Positions 8,138-19,100 of a stretch of DNA of 51,069 nucleotides are shown piece after piece. A model generated the notes under the pieces. The model saw nothing but the letters and a program-made list of their open reading frames with translations, did no database searches and had not been told where the DNA came from. This DNA comes from Pseudomonas sp. PB101 (GTDB taxonomy: Bacteria > Pseudomonadota > Gammaproteobacteria > Pseudomonadales > Pseudomonadaceae). The DNA lies in NCBI RefSeq assembly GCF_009764265.1, contig NZ_RWIR01000058.1, positions 1 to 51,069 on the forward strand, written 5' to 3'. Every line of letters starts with the position of its first letter. Positions within the stretch are counted from its first letter, which is position 1. The translations under genes were made by a program, and so were the position numbers.

Positions 8138-9151
8138 ATGTCCAATCTGAATGACCTGACTGACCTGTGTCTGCCGACCGGCAGCCGTCTTGCCGCCGAT
8201 GAAACGCAAGGCCGCCTGAGCCTCAGCCTGGAAGGGCAACCGTTGCTCACCCTGCAGCTGAGCCCTGGCCCCGAGTTGCAGGTGCAATTGCTCGAGCGTT
8301 TCAGTCGCCCCGAAGGACAAGCGATATGGGCGGCCTGCTATTGGCTGTTCGCTCGCGACCCCGACTGTCAGCGCCTGATTTGGCAACTGCAAGAGGTACC
8401 GAGCGAAGCGCTGCTGAGCGGTTTGCTGATTTCGACGCCCGTGAGTGGCCAGTATTTCTGCGAGCGCACCTTGTTCTGGCAGTTGCCGCAGCCATGGCTG
8501 GGCCATTCGTTGACCGGCAGTTACCCGCAGCAAATGGTCATCACCGGTGGCAAGCGTCATCCGCTGCGAGCGGTGAAACCCCGGGGTGAGGTGTATCGAC
8601 GCTTCGATGCCCGGCTGGGCGCCTGGGTTTCCCTGCGCACGCTGGAAATCGAGCAAGACCTGGCGCGTTTCAATCGCTGGCAGAACAGCCCGCGCGTCGC
8701 CAGTTTCTGGCAGGAGGAGGGCAGCCTCGAACAGCATCGCCAATGCCTGGGCAAACTCGCGGCCGATCCGCACACCCTGACGCTGATCGGGTGTTTCGAC
8801 GATCAGCCGTTCGCTTACTTCGAAGCCTATTGGGCCAAGGAAGATCGCATCGCACCTTTCTACGATGCCGGCGATTACGACCGTGGCATTCACATGCTGG
8901 TGGGCGAAGAAAACCATCGCGGTCCGCACAAGGTGGCGAGCTGGTTATCGGCGCTGGTGCATTACCTGTTTCTCGATGATCCGCGCACGCAGCGGGTGGT
9001 TGCCGAACCGCGCGCCGATAACGCGAAGATGATCGGGTATATGCAGAACCAGTGTTTTCACTGCGAGAAAGAGTTCGACTTCCCGCACAAGCGTGCGGCC
9101 TTGATGGTGTTGGGGCGGGAGCGGTTTTTTGACCGGTGCAGGCTGGCTTGA
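8138..9151 (+). CDS. pvdY: GNAT N-acetyltransferase, siderophore type (PvdY-like)
   Basis: A protein of 337 residues. The N-terminal half is poorly conserved. From about residue 170 the C-terminal half matches the IucB/PvdY-type acetyltransferases that acylate N-hydroxylysine or N-hydroxyornithine. Visible family blocks are FAYFEAYWAKEDRIAPFYDA, HMLVGEENHRGPHKV and a C-terminal VAEPRADNAKMIGYMQ stretch. In pyoverdine types that use N5-acetyl-N5-hydroxyornithine, such an enzyme (PvdYII) makes the hydroxamate ligand; that role is inferred. A perfect PvdS promoter precedes the gene, and it converges on pvdS across a REPIN. The family is clear. Whether the donor is acetyl-CoA or another acyl-CoA cannot be told from sequence. 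Confidence 0.8.
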   Translation: MSNLNDLTDLCLPTGSRLAADETQGRLSLSLEGQPLLTLQLSPGPELQVQLLERFSRPEGQAIWAACYWLFARDPDCQRLIWQLQEVPSEALLSGLLISTPVSGQYFCERTLFWQLPQPWLGHSLTGSYPQQMVITGGKRHPLRAVKPRGEVYRRFDARLGAWVSLRTLEIEQDLARFNRWQNSPRVASFWQEEGSLEQHRQCLGKLAADPHTLTLIGCFDDQPFAYFEAYWAKEDRIAPFYDAGDYDRGIHMLVGEENHRGPHKVASWLSALVHYLFLDDPRTQRVVAEPRADNAKMIGYMQNQCFHCEKEFDFPHKRAALMVLGRERFFDRCRLA

Positions 9152-9180
9152 TACTCAAGATCTTTGGTGTTCTTGAGTGC

Positions 9181-9250
9181 CCCATCGCGAGCAAGCTCGC
9201 TCCCACAGGGTGTGCGCTGAACCTGTGGGAGCGAGCTTGCTCGCGATGGG
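9181..9250. repeat. REPIN between convergent pvdY and pvdS
   Basis: A near-perfect inverted repeat: 5' CCCATCGCGAGCAAGCTCGC and its reverse complement at the far end, with a spacer of about 14 bp. It lies between the 3' ends of pvdY (plus strand) and pvdS (minus strand), where no ordinary T-tract terminator is obvious. The pair may form a hairpin at both transcript ends. Confidence 0.9.
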
Positions 9251-9270
9251 CGCGATGCAGATCCCGGATT

Positions 9271-9819
9271 TTACTGGCGAGCAGCCATATCACCACGCGT
9301 GCCCGACACCTTGCGGCAGTGCACCAGTGCATCGCGAATCATGAAGTTCACCAGGGTCGGCGAGACGCCGAGTTCCTTGGCGATGTCTTTTTGCGGTACG
9401 CCGTGCAGGCGATACATCTCGAAGGCGTAGCGGGTGCGGCTCGGCAGCTCGGTCAACGCATCGGCAATGTGCTCCAGCGTCGAGAAGTTGATATGCGAAG
9501 TTTCCGGTGACGCACCCTGGATCACCACGTTCAGCCCTTCCTCTTCAGGTCCGGAATACTTCAGCTCCAGCGCCTGCTTGCGGTAGTGATCGATCGCCAG
9601 GTTGCGCACGATCTGGAACAGGTAGCTGAGCTGGGCCTTGATCGAACTGGTGATCGGCGGTGCCGATTGCAACCGGAAAAACGCGTCCTGCACCACATCC
9701 TCGGCTCGCGAGCGGCAACCGGTAATACGGGCTGCGATCTTCACCAGAATCAGTCGATTATCGACGAATGCCTGAAGTAGCGGTGTATCGCACCTGCTTG
9801 TGGACACTGGTTCCATCAT
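9271..9819 (-). CDS. pvdS: ECF sigma factor PvdS (iron-starvation sigma factor)
   Basis: A sigma-70 ECF-subfamily protein of 182 residues, the master activator of pyoverdine genes. Region 2 contains AARITGCRSRAEDVVQDAFF and YLFQIVRNLAIDHYRKQALE. Region 4 has LPSRTRYAFEMYRLHGVPQ and the helix-turn-helix KDIAKELGVSPTLVNFMI. These blocks match PvdS of P. aeruginosa almost residue for residue. ATG at 9819 is preferred because AGGGTGA precedes it; the GTG at 9828 overlaps that ribosome-binding sequence. A Fur box lies about 85 bp upstream, giving iron repression. The activity of PvdS is held down in the cell by the anti-sigma factor FpvR, which is not encoded in this window. Confidence 0.96.
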   Translation of the reverse strand: MMEPVSTSRCDTPLLQAFVDNRLILVKIAARITGCRSRAEDVVQDAFFRLQSAPPITSSIKAQLSYLFQIVRNLAIDHYRKQALELKYSGPEEEGLNVVIQGASPETSHINFSTLEHIADALTELPSRTRYAFEMYRLHGVPQKDIAKELGVSPTLVNFMIRDALVHCRKVSGTRGDMAARQ

Positions 9820-9902
9820 GGAAATCACCCTGCTGCCAAAAGGTTAGTGGGACGGGGGAGAAACCGGGGGGGCCGTCCTGCACAATCGAGCGACAAATTA
9901 GG

Positions 9903-9921
9903 CTTAATGATAATGATTGTC
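9903..9921. promoter_or_regulatory. Fur box upstream of pvdS
   Basis: The 19 bases at 9903-9921 match the Fur consensus GATAATGATAATCATTATC at 15 positions, including an intact AATGATAAT core. It lies 84 bp upstream of the pvdS start and 97 bp before the pvdL promoter, so it should shut off pvdS when iron is plentiful. Confidence 0.85.
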
Positions 9922-10017
9922 AAATGAGAAAAAGAACTAATGCACTACAAAGGCGCAGAGTGCGAACTGCGACACGTTGACGCCCCCTCAACACGCCTGG
10001 TGTTGCAGCCCGACGAC

Positions 10018-10041
10018 TAATTATTCCAAGACGTCATCCGT
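10018..10041 (+). promoter_or_regulatory. PvdS-dependent promoter for pvdL
   Basis: TAATT at 10018-10022 and CGT at 10039-10041 are separated by 16 bases. This is one base off the TAAAT-N16-CGT consensus. It lies about 157 bp upstream of the pvdL ATG, leaving a fairly long 5' leader. It is the only match of this quality in the pvdS-pvdL intergenic region. Confidence 0.7.
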
Positions 10042-10197
10042 TCTCATTGGTGAATGGCACCGGGCAGCAGCCCCGGTCACAAGCGCATTGCCAATGCCTT
10101 GCGCGGTCGGCGAAGACCGCGTCCCGCGCGCCCTCGATCAGGGTGCGACGTCAGAAAACCGATTCCAATTGCAAGCCGAAATCAGGCAGGAAACCTC

Positions 10198-13100
10198 ATG
10201 ACCGACGCGTTCGAACTCCCCAGCACAATGGTCCAAGCCCTTCAGCGCCGCGCGGCCCTGACGCCGGATCGGGTGGCCCTGCGTTTTCTCGCCGAGACCC
10301 CGGAACACGCTGTGGTGCTCAGTTATCGCGAGCTGGATCAACGGGCGCGGATGATTGCCGGCGCATTGCAGGCTCAGGCGGATTTCGGCGATCGCGCCGT
10401 GTTGCTGTTCCCCAGCGGTCCGGATTACGTCGCGGCGTTCTTTGGTTGCCTGTACGCCGGAGTGATCGCGGTGCCGGCCTACCCGCCGGAATCGGCGCGC
10501 CGTCATCACCAGGAACGCCTGCTGTCGATCATCAGCGATGCCCAGCCGCGCCTGCTGCTGACCAGCGCCGGCCTGCGCGATGCGTTGCAGCAAATCGAAG
10601 GGGCGCCGCCGTTGCTGTGTGTCGATACCCTCGACGAGGCGCTGGCCGAACGCTGGGTCGCAGCGGATTTGCAGGACGACCACATCGCGTTCCTGCAATA
10701 CACCTCCGGCTCCACCGCGCTGCCCAAGGGCGTGCAAGTCAGCCACGGCAACCTGGTGGCCAACGAGTTGCTGATTCGTCACGGTTTCGGCATCGACCTC
10801 AACCCTGACGACGTGATCGTCAGCTGGCTGCCGCTGTACCACGACATGGGCCTGATCGGCGGCCTGCTGCAGCCGATTTTCAGCGGCGTGCCTTGTGTGT
10901 TGATGTCGCCTGCGTACTTCCTCGGCCGGCCATTGCGCTGGCTGGAGGCGATCAGCGAATACGGCGGCACCATCAGCGGCGGGCCGGATTTTGCCTATCG
11001 CCTGTGCAGTGAGCGGGTCAGCGAGTCGGCCCTGGCACGGCTCGACCTGAGCGGCTGGCGCGTGGCGTATTCCGGTTCCGAACCGATTCGCCTCGACACC
11101 CTGGAACGCTTCGCCGGGAAGTTCGCGACCTGCGGCTTCAGCGCGGACAGCTTCATGGCCTCCTATGGCCTGGCTGAGGCCACGCTGTTCGTGGCCGGCA
11201 CGCCGCGCGGCGAAGGCATCGGCAACCTGCGGGTGGACGATCAGGCCCTGGCGCAGAACCGGGTCGAAGCGGGCGAGGGCAGCCCGATCATGAGCTGTGG
11301 TAGCAGCCAGCCGGCTCACGCCGTGCTGATCATCGACCCGGTCTCGCTCAGCGAACAGGCCGACAACGTCGTCGGCGAAGTCTGGGCCAGCGGGCCGAGC
11401 ATCGCCCTCGGTTACTGGCGCAACCCCGAGGCATCCGCCAAGACCTTCGTCCAGCACGCTGGCCAGACCTGGCTGCGCACCGGCGACCTGGGTTTCATGC
11501 GCGACGGTGAACTGTTCATCACCGGCCGCCTGAAAGACATGCTGATCGTGCGCGGGCACAACCTGTATCCGCAGGACATCGAGCAGACCGTCGAACGTGA
11601 AGTGGAAGTGGTGCGCAAGGGCCGCGTTGCCGCCTTTGCCGTCACTGTCGATGGTCAGGAAGGCATCGGCATCGCCGCCGAAATCAGCCGCAGCGTGCAG
11701 AAAATCCTGCCGCCCGAATCCCTGATCAAAGCCATTCGCCAGGCCGTCGCCGAGGCGTATCAGGAGGCACCGAGCGTGGTGGTGCTGCTCAACCCGGGTG
11801 CGCTGCCCAAGACCTCCAGCGGCAAATTGCAGCGCTCGGCGTGCCGCAGTCGCCTGGCGGATGGCAGCCTCGACAGCTATGCGGTATTCCCGTCGGCCAG
11901 CGCCGAAAGTGCAGGGCTGGTCGAGTCGGGCTCCGAGCTGCAAGATCTCATCGGTCGCATCTGGTGCGAACAGTTGCAGGTTGGGCAGGTGGGCGCCGAC
12001 GATCATTTCTTCCTGCTCGGCGGCAACTCCATCGCCGCGACGCAAGTGGTGGCGCGCCTGCGTGAGGAGCTGGGGCTGGAGTTGAACCTGCGCCTGCTGT
12101 TCGAAGCGCCGACCCTCGGCGCATTCGCTGATGTCGTGGCCCGTCAGCAGCAGGACGGTGGCCTGGCCCAGGGCGCGATCACTGCGCTGTCGCGCCAGCA
12201 ACCAATGCCGCAATCGCTGGCACAAAACCGTTTGTGGATCACCTGGCAACTCGACCCGCACAGCAGCGCCTACAACATTCCGGGTGCCTTGCGCTTGCGT
12301 GGCGAGCTGGATGAGGACGCGTTGCGCGGCAGTTTCCAGCAGTTGATCGAGCGCCACGAATCCCTGCGCACGCGATTCTTCGAGCGTGATGGCGTGGCGT
12401 TGCAACAGGTCGATCCGGCCACTGAATTCAACCTGCAAATGATCGACATCAGTGACCTGCCGGCTGCCGAGCGTGAAGCCCGCGCAGTGCAAATCCGCGA
12501 GGACGAAGCCCGTACCCAGTTCGATCTGCAACAGGGGCCGCTGCTGTGGGTGACGCTCGTACGCCTCGACGATGAGGATCATCAGTTGCTGGTGACCCTG
12601 CACCACATCATCGCCGACGGCTGGTCGCTGAATGTGCTGATCGACGAGTTCTCGCGCCTGTATGCGGCGGCTTCCCAGGGCCAGCAAGCGCTGCTGGCGC
12701 CATTGCCGACGCAGTACGCCGATTACGGCAGCTGGCAGCGCCAATGGCTGGCGCAAGGGGAGGGTGAGCGGCAACTGGCCTACTGGAAAGACCGCTTGGG
12801 CGATGAACATCCGACCCTGAACCTGGCCACCGACCATCCGCGCTCGGCACAACAACAGCACAGCGCCGCCCGCCACACGGTGCGTCTGGGCGCGGCCCTG
12901 AGCAATGCGATTCGCCAGACCGCCCAGGCTCATGAATCAACTTCCTTCATGCTGTTGCTCGCCGCGTTCCAGACGTTGTTGCATCGCTACAGCGGCCAGC
13001 GTGACATCCGCATCGGCGTACCGAACGCCAACCGGCCACGCCTGGAAACCCAGGGCTTGATCGGCTTTTTCATCAACACCCAGGTGCTGCGCGCCGAGGT

Positions 13101-16100
13101 GGATTCACGCCAGCCATTCGTTGAACTGCTGGGGCAAACCCGTCAGGCGGCATTGGGTGCGCAAGCGCATCAGGACCTGCCGTTCGAGCAATTGCTTGAA
13201 GCCTTCCCGCAGGCTCGCGAGCAGGGTCTGTTCCAGGTCATGTTCAACCACCAGCAGCGCGACCTCAGTGCCTTGAAACGCCTGCCGGGGTTACTGGCCG
13301 AAGAGCTGCCGTGGCACAGCCGCGAAGCCAAGTTCGATCTGCAGTTGCACAGTGAAGAAGATCGCAACGGTCGCTTGAGCCTGTCCTTCGACTACGCCAG
13401 CGAGTTGTTCGATGCGACGACCATCGAGCGTCTGGCCGAGCATTACGCCAACCTGTTGGGTGAAGTCTGCGAGCGCCCACAAACGGCCCTCGGCGATCTG
13501 CAACTGCTGACTGAACCCGAGCACGATCAGCAAGCCAACTGGTCCGTTGCGCCGTGCGCACCTGCCAGCCAATGGCTGCCGGAGCTGCTCAACGAACAAG
13601 CCCGATTGACCCCGCAGCGCACCGCACTTTTGTGGGACGGCGGTCAATTGGACTTCGCCGAACTGCACACCCGCGCCAACCGCCTGGCCCATTACCTGCG
13701 CGACAAGGGCGTCGGCCCGGATGTCTGCGTGGCCATCGCCTGCGAACGTTCGCCGCAACTGCTGATCGGCCTGCTGGCGATCATCAAGGCCGGTGGTGCC
13801 TATGTACCGCTGGATCCGGACTACCCGGCCGACCGCCTGGCCTACATGCTCAACGACAGCGGCGTTGAACTGCTGCTGACCCAGACTGAACTGCTCGACC
13901 GGTTGCCGGCCAGCGACGGCGTCAGCGTGATCGCCATGGATGCCTTGCACCTGGAGAGCTGGCCGAGCCAGTCGCCGGGCCTGCACCTGCACGGTGACAA
14001 CCTCGCCTATGTGATCTACACCTCCGGCTCCACCGGCCAGCCAAAAGGCGTCGGCAACACCCACGCGGCGCTGGCCGAGCGCCTGCAATGGATGCAGCAG
14101 ACCTATCAACTGAACGAAACCGATGTGCTGATGCAAAAGGCGCCGATCAGCTTCGACGTGTCGGTGTGGGAGTGCTTCTGGCCGCTGATCACAGGTGCAC
14201 GACTGGTGATCGCCGGCCCTGGCGAACACCGCGATCCGCAGCGCATCGCACAGCTTGTGCAAGCGCATGGCGTGACCACGTTGCACTTCGTGCCGCCACT
14301 GCTTTCGCTGCTCATCGACGAACCGCTCAGTGCCCAATGTTCCAGCCTGCGCCGGGTGTTCTCCGGCGGCGAAGCCTTGCCTGCGCAGCTGCGCAACCGC
14401 GTGCTGGCGCAACTGCCGGCGGTACAGCTGCACAACCGCTACGGCCCGACCGAAACCGCGATCAACGTCACGCACTGGCAGTGCTCCGGCGCTGACGGCG
14501 AACGCTCGCCGATTGGCCGGCCGCTGGGCAATGTGATCTGCCGCGTGCTCGACAGCGAGCTCAATCCGGTGCCGGCCGGCGTGCCGGGTGAGTTGTGCAT
14601 CAGCGGCGTGGGCCTGGCCCGCGGCTATCTGGGCCGTCCGGGCCTGACCGCCGAACGCTTTGTCGTCGATCCGTTGGGCGAGCATGGCGCACGCCTGTAC
14701 CGCACCGGTGACCGTGCACGCTGGATGGGCGATGGCGTGATTGAATATCTCGGACGCCTCGATCAGCAGGTCAAACTGCGCGGCTTCCGCGTCGAGCCGC
14801 AAGAAATCGAAGCACGCCTGCTGGCGCAGGAGGGTGTCGCCCAAGCGGTGGTGCTGGTGCGCGAAACGTCGGCGGGCGGGCAACTGATCGGTTACTTCAC
14901 CGCCACCGACACCAGCGAAGCCATCGATGCGCAGACGGCTCGCCTGAAAGCGGCGCTGGCGGCAGAGCTACCGGAGTACATGGTCCCGGCACAGCTGATG
15001 CGCCTGGAAGAAATGCCCCTGGGCCCAAGCGGCAAACTCGACCGCCGCGCCTTGCCGGAGCCGCAATGGCAGGTGCGCGAACACGTCGAGCCGGTGAGCG
15101 AACTGGAACGACAGATCGCCGCTATCTGGCGCCAGGTGCTGGGCCTGGCACAAGTCGGTCTGCGCGATGATTTCTTTGCACTCGGCGGCCACTCGCTGCT
15201 GGCCACGCAAATCATCTCCCGTACCCGTCAGGCCTGCGACGTCGAGTTGCCACTGCGAGCGCTGTTCGAGCACAGCGAACTGGGTGCATTTGCCGAACAG
15301 GTTCGCTTGATCCAGGCCAGCGGCAGCACCAACAAACAGCCGCCGATTGAAAAAGTCGACCGCAGTCAGGCGGTGCCGCTGTCGTATTCTCAGCAGCGCA
15401 TGTGGTTCCTCTGGCAGATGGAGCCGGACAGCCCGGCCTACAACGTCGGCGGCATGGCGCGGCTGCGCGGCGTGCTGGATGTCGCGCGTTTCGAAGCGGC
15501 GCTGCAAGCCTTGATCATGCGTCACGAAACCTTGCGCACCACCTTCCCGAGCATCGACGGCGTCGCCCGCCAGCAGGTGCACACGCAAACCGGAGTGCGC
15601 ATGGCGTGGAAGGATTTCACTGCGCTGGATGCCGACGGCCGCGAGTGGCAGGTCCAGCAACTGGCCGACGATGAAGCGCACCAGCCGTTCGATCTGGAAA
15701 CCGGCCCCTTGCTGCGCGCGTGCCTGGTCAAGACCGCCGAGCAGGAACACTACCTCGTGCTGACGTTGCACCACATCGTCACCGAAGGCTGGGCGATGGA
15801 CATCTTTGCCCGGGAGCTGAGCGCGCTGTACGAAGCCTATGTCGATGAACGTGAGTCGCCGCTCGCGCCGTTGCCGGTGCAGTACCTGGACTACAGCGTG
15901 TGGCAGCGGCAGTGGCTGGAGTCCGGCGAACGTCAGCGCCAGCTCGACTACTGGACCACGCAACTGGGCCGCGAACACCCGCTGCTGGAGTTGCCGGCCG
16001 ACCGTCCGCGCCCGCCGGTGCAAAGCCATCAGGGTGAGTTGTACCGCTTCGACCTGAGCGATGATCTTGCGGCACGGGTCCGCGCCTTCAATGCGCAACA

Positions 16101-19100
16101 CGGCCTGACCCTGTTCATGACCATGACCGCCGCCCTGGCGACGCTGCTGTACCGCTACAGCGGCCAGACCGATCTGCGCATCGGCGCGCCGGTGGCCAAC
16201 CGCATCCGGCCGGAAAGCGAAGGGCTGATCGGCGCATTCCTCAACACCCAGGTGCTGCGCTGCCAGCTCGACGGGCAGATGTCTGTCGGCGAACTGTTCG
16301 AGCAGGTGCGCCATACGGTGATCGAGGGCCAGTCCCATCAGGATCTGCCGTTCGACCATCTGGTGGAAGCCTTGCAGCCACCGCGCAGCGCGGCCTACAA
16401 CCCACTCTTCCAGGTGATGTGCAACGTGCAACGCTGGGAGTTCCAGCAAAGCCGGACCCTGGCCGGCATGACGGTCGAGTACCTGGCCAACGATGCCCGC
16501 GCGACCAAGTTCGACCTCAACCTGGAAGTCACCGACCTCGACCATCGCCTCGGTTGCTGCCTGACCTACAGCACCGACCTGTTCGACGAACCGCGCATCG
16601 CCCGCATGGCGGGGCATTGGCGCAATCTGCTGGAGGCGCTGATCGCCGATCCGCAACAGCGCCTGAGCGAGTTGCCGCTGCTGGCATCCGGCGAACAACA
16701 ACGTCTGCTCGACAGCCTCGGCGTCGAGGCGGGCGAACATCGGCTGGATCAATGCATCCACCATCTGTTCGCCGAGCAAGCCCTGATGCGCCAGGACGCG
16801 CCGGCCCTGACTTTCGCCGGGCAGACCCTGAGCTACGCCGAACTCGACAGCCGCGCCAATCGCCTGGCCTGGATGCTGCGTGAGCGTGGCGTCGGACCGC
16901 AGGTGCGTGTGGGGCTGGCGCTGGAACGTTCGCTGGAGATGGTCATCGGCTTGCTGGCGATCCTCAAGGCCGGCGGTGCGTATGTGCCGCTGGACCCGGA
17001 ATACCCGCTGGACCGCTTGCATTACATGATCGAAGACAGCGGCGTCGGTTTGCTGCTCAGCGATGCGGCGATGTTCAAGGCGCTCGGCGAGCTACCGCCA
17101 ACGGTTGGCCGCTGGTGCGTGGAAGAAGACGCGGCCGCGCTCGCCCGTTACCCGGTCACCGAGCTGCCGCTGATCAGCTTGCCGCAGCATCAGGCCTACC
17201 TGATCTACACCTCGGGCTCGACCGGGAAACCCAAGGGCGTGGTGGTGTCCCACGGTGAAATCGCCATGCATTGCCGCGCGGTGATCGAGCGTTTCGGCAT
17301 GCGCGCCGACGACTGCGAACTGCACTTCTATTCGATCAACTTCGACGCCGCCACCGAGCGTTTGCTGGTGCCGCTGCTCAGCGGCGCGCAAGTGGTGCTG
17401 CGGGCTCAAGGACAGTGGGACGCGGAAGAAATCTGTGACCTGATCCGTCGTCACCGGATCAATGTGCTCGGTTTCACGCCGAGCTATGGCAGCCAATTGG
17501 CGCAATGGCTGGCGACCCGGGACCAGACCCTGCCGGTGCGCATGATCATCACCGGCGGCGAAGCGCTGACCGGTGAACACCTGTCGCGCATTCGCGCAGC
17601 GTTCACGCCGAGCCAGTTCTTCAACGCCTACGGCCCGACCGAGACCGTGGTCATGCCGCTGGCCAGCCTGGCGCCCGAAGTGCTGCAGGATGGCGTCGGC
17701 AGCGTGCCGATCGGCAGCGTGATCGGCGACCGCGTGGCCTACATTCTCGATGCCGATCTGGCGTTGGTGCCGCAAGGCGCGACGGGGGAGTTGTACGTCG
17801 GTGGCGCGGGGCTGGCGCAGGGTTATCACCAGCGACCGGGGATGACGGCTGAACGTTTTGTGGCGGATCCGTTCGCAGAAGACGGCGGGCGTATTTACCG
17901 CACCGGCGACCTGGTGCGTCAGTGTGCCGATGGCCTGGTGGAGTACCTGGGTCGTATTGACCATCAAGTGAAGATTCGCGGATTCCGCATCGAACTCGGT
18001 GAAATCGAAACCCGTCTGCTGGAGCACGAGTCGATCCGTGAAGCCGTGGTGTTGGCGCTGGATGCCCCGAGCGGCAAGCAACTGGCCGGTTACCTGGTGA
18101 CCGATGTTGCCGAACAGGACGAAGCACAACAAAGCGCATTGCGTGAGTCGCTCAAGACCCATTTGAAATCGCAATTGCCCGATTACATGGTGCCCGCGCA
18201 CCTGATCCTGCTGGCGAGCATGCCACTGACCGCCAACGGCAAACTCGACCGCCGCGCGCTCCCGGCGCCGGACCCGGAGTCGAATCGCCAGGATTACGTG
18301 GCGCCGAGCAACGAGCTCGAAGTCACGCTCGCGCAGATCTGGTGCGACGTGCTGAACGTCGCTCAGGTGGGTCTGAACGACAACTTCTTCGAACTGGGCG
18401 GCGACTCGATCCTGTCGATCCAGGTGGTCAGCCGGGCGCGGCAGCAGGGCATCCACTTCAGCCCTCGCGACCTGTTCCAGCACCAGACGGTGCAGACCCT
18501 CGCCGCCGTCGCCACTCGCAGCGAGCAGATCAGCGCCGAGCAGGGCCTGATCATGGGCGAGTCGCACCTGACGCCTATCCAGCACTGGTTCTTCGACACC
18601 GACATCGCGCAACGCCAGCACTGGAACCAGGCGTTGCTGCTGCAGCCGGCGGCGGTCCTGGAGCCTCATCGTCTGGAGCAAGCGCTGCTGGCGCTGATCG
18701 AACAGCACGACGCCTTGCGCCTGCGCTTCAGCAAGGTCGCCGGTCAATGGCAGGCCATGCACCAGCCGATCTGCGATGCGCCGGTGCTGTGGCAAGTGCG
18801 GGTTTCGTCGATGGACAAGTGCGCCGCCCTGTTCGCCGATGCTCAACGCAGTCTTGACCTGGAAGAGGGGCCGTTGCTGCGCGTATTGCTGGTCGATGGA
18901 CCTGAAAGCCAGCAGCGTTTGTTTATCGCCATTCACCACTTGGTGGTGGACGGAGTGTCGTGGCGGGTGCTGCTGGATGATCTGCAAACGGTGTACCGCC
19001 AACAGGATGCGCAGCAGGCGGTGAAACTGCCGGCGAAAACCAGCGCTTTCAAGGACTGGGCTGCTCGCTTGCAGGCCTACGCCGGCAGTGAGTCCCTGCG

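Noticed and set aside
10054..10197. Extended N terminus for pvdL
   Set aside because: The frame stays open upstream, but the segment is low in family similarity, starts right after the PvdS promoter and lacks a ribosome site; CAGGAAAC before the ATG at 10198 fits better.
10138..12933. Open frame of 931 codons on the minus strand inside pvdL
   Set aside because: It lies antisense to the acyl-ligase and first condensation regions of pvdL, has no family resemblance and no ribosome site. Long antisense frames are expected in GC-rich Pseudomonas genes.
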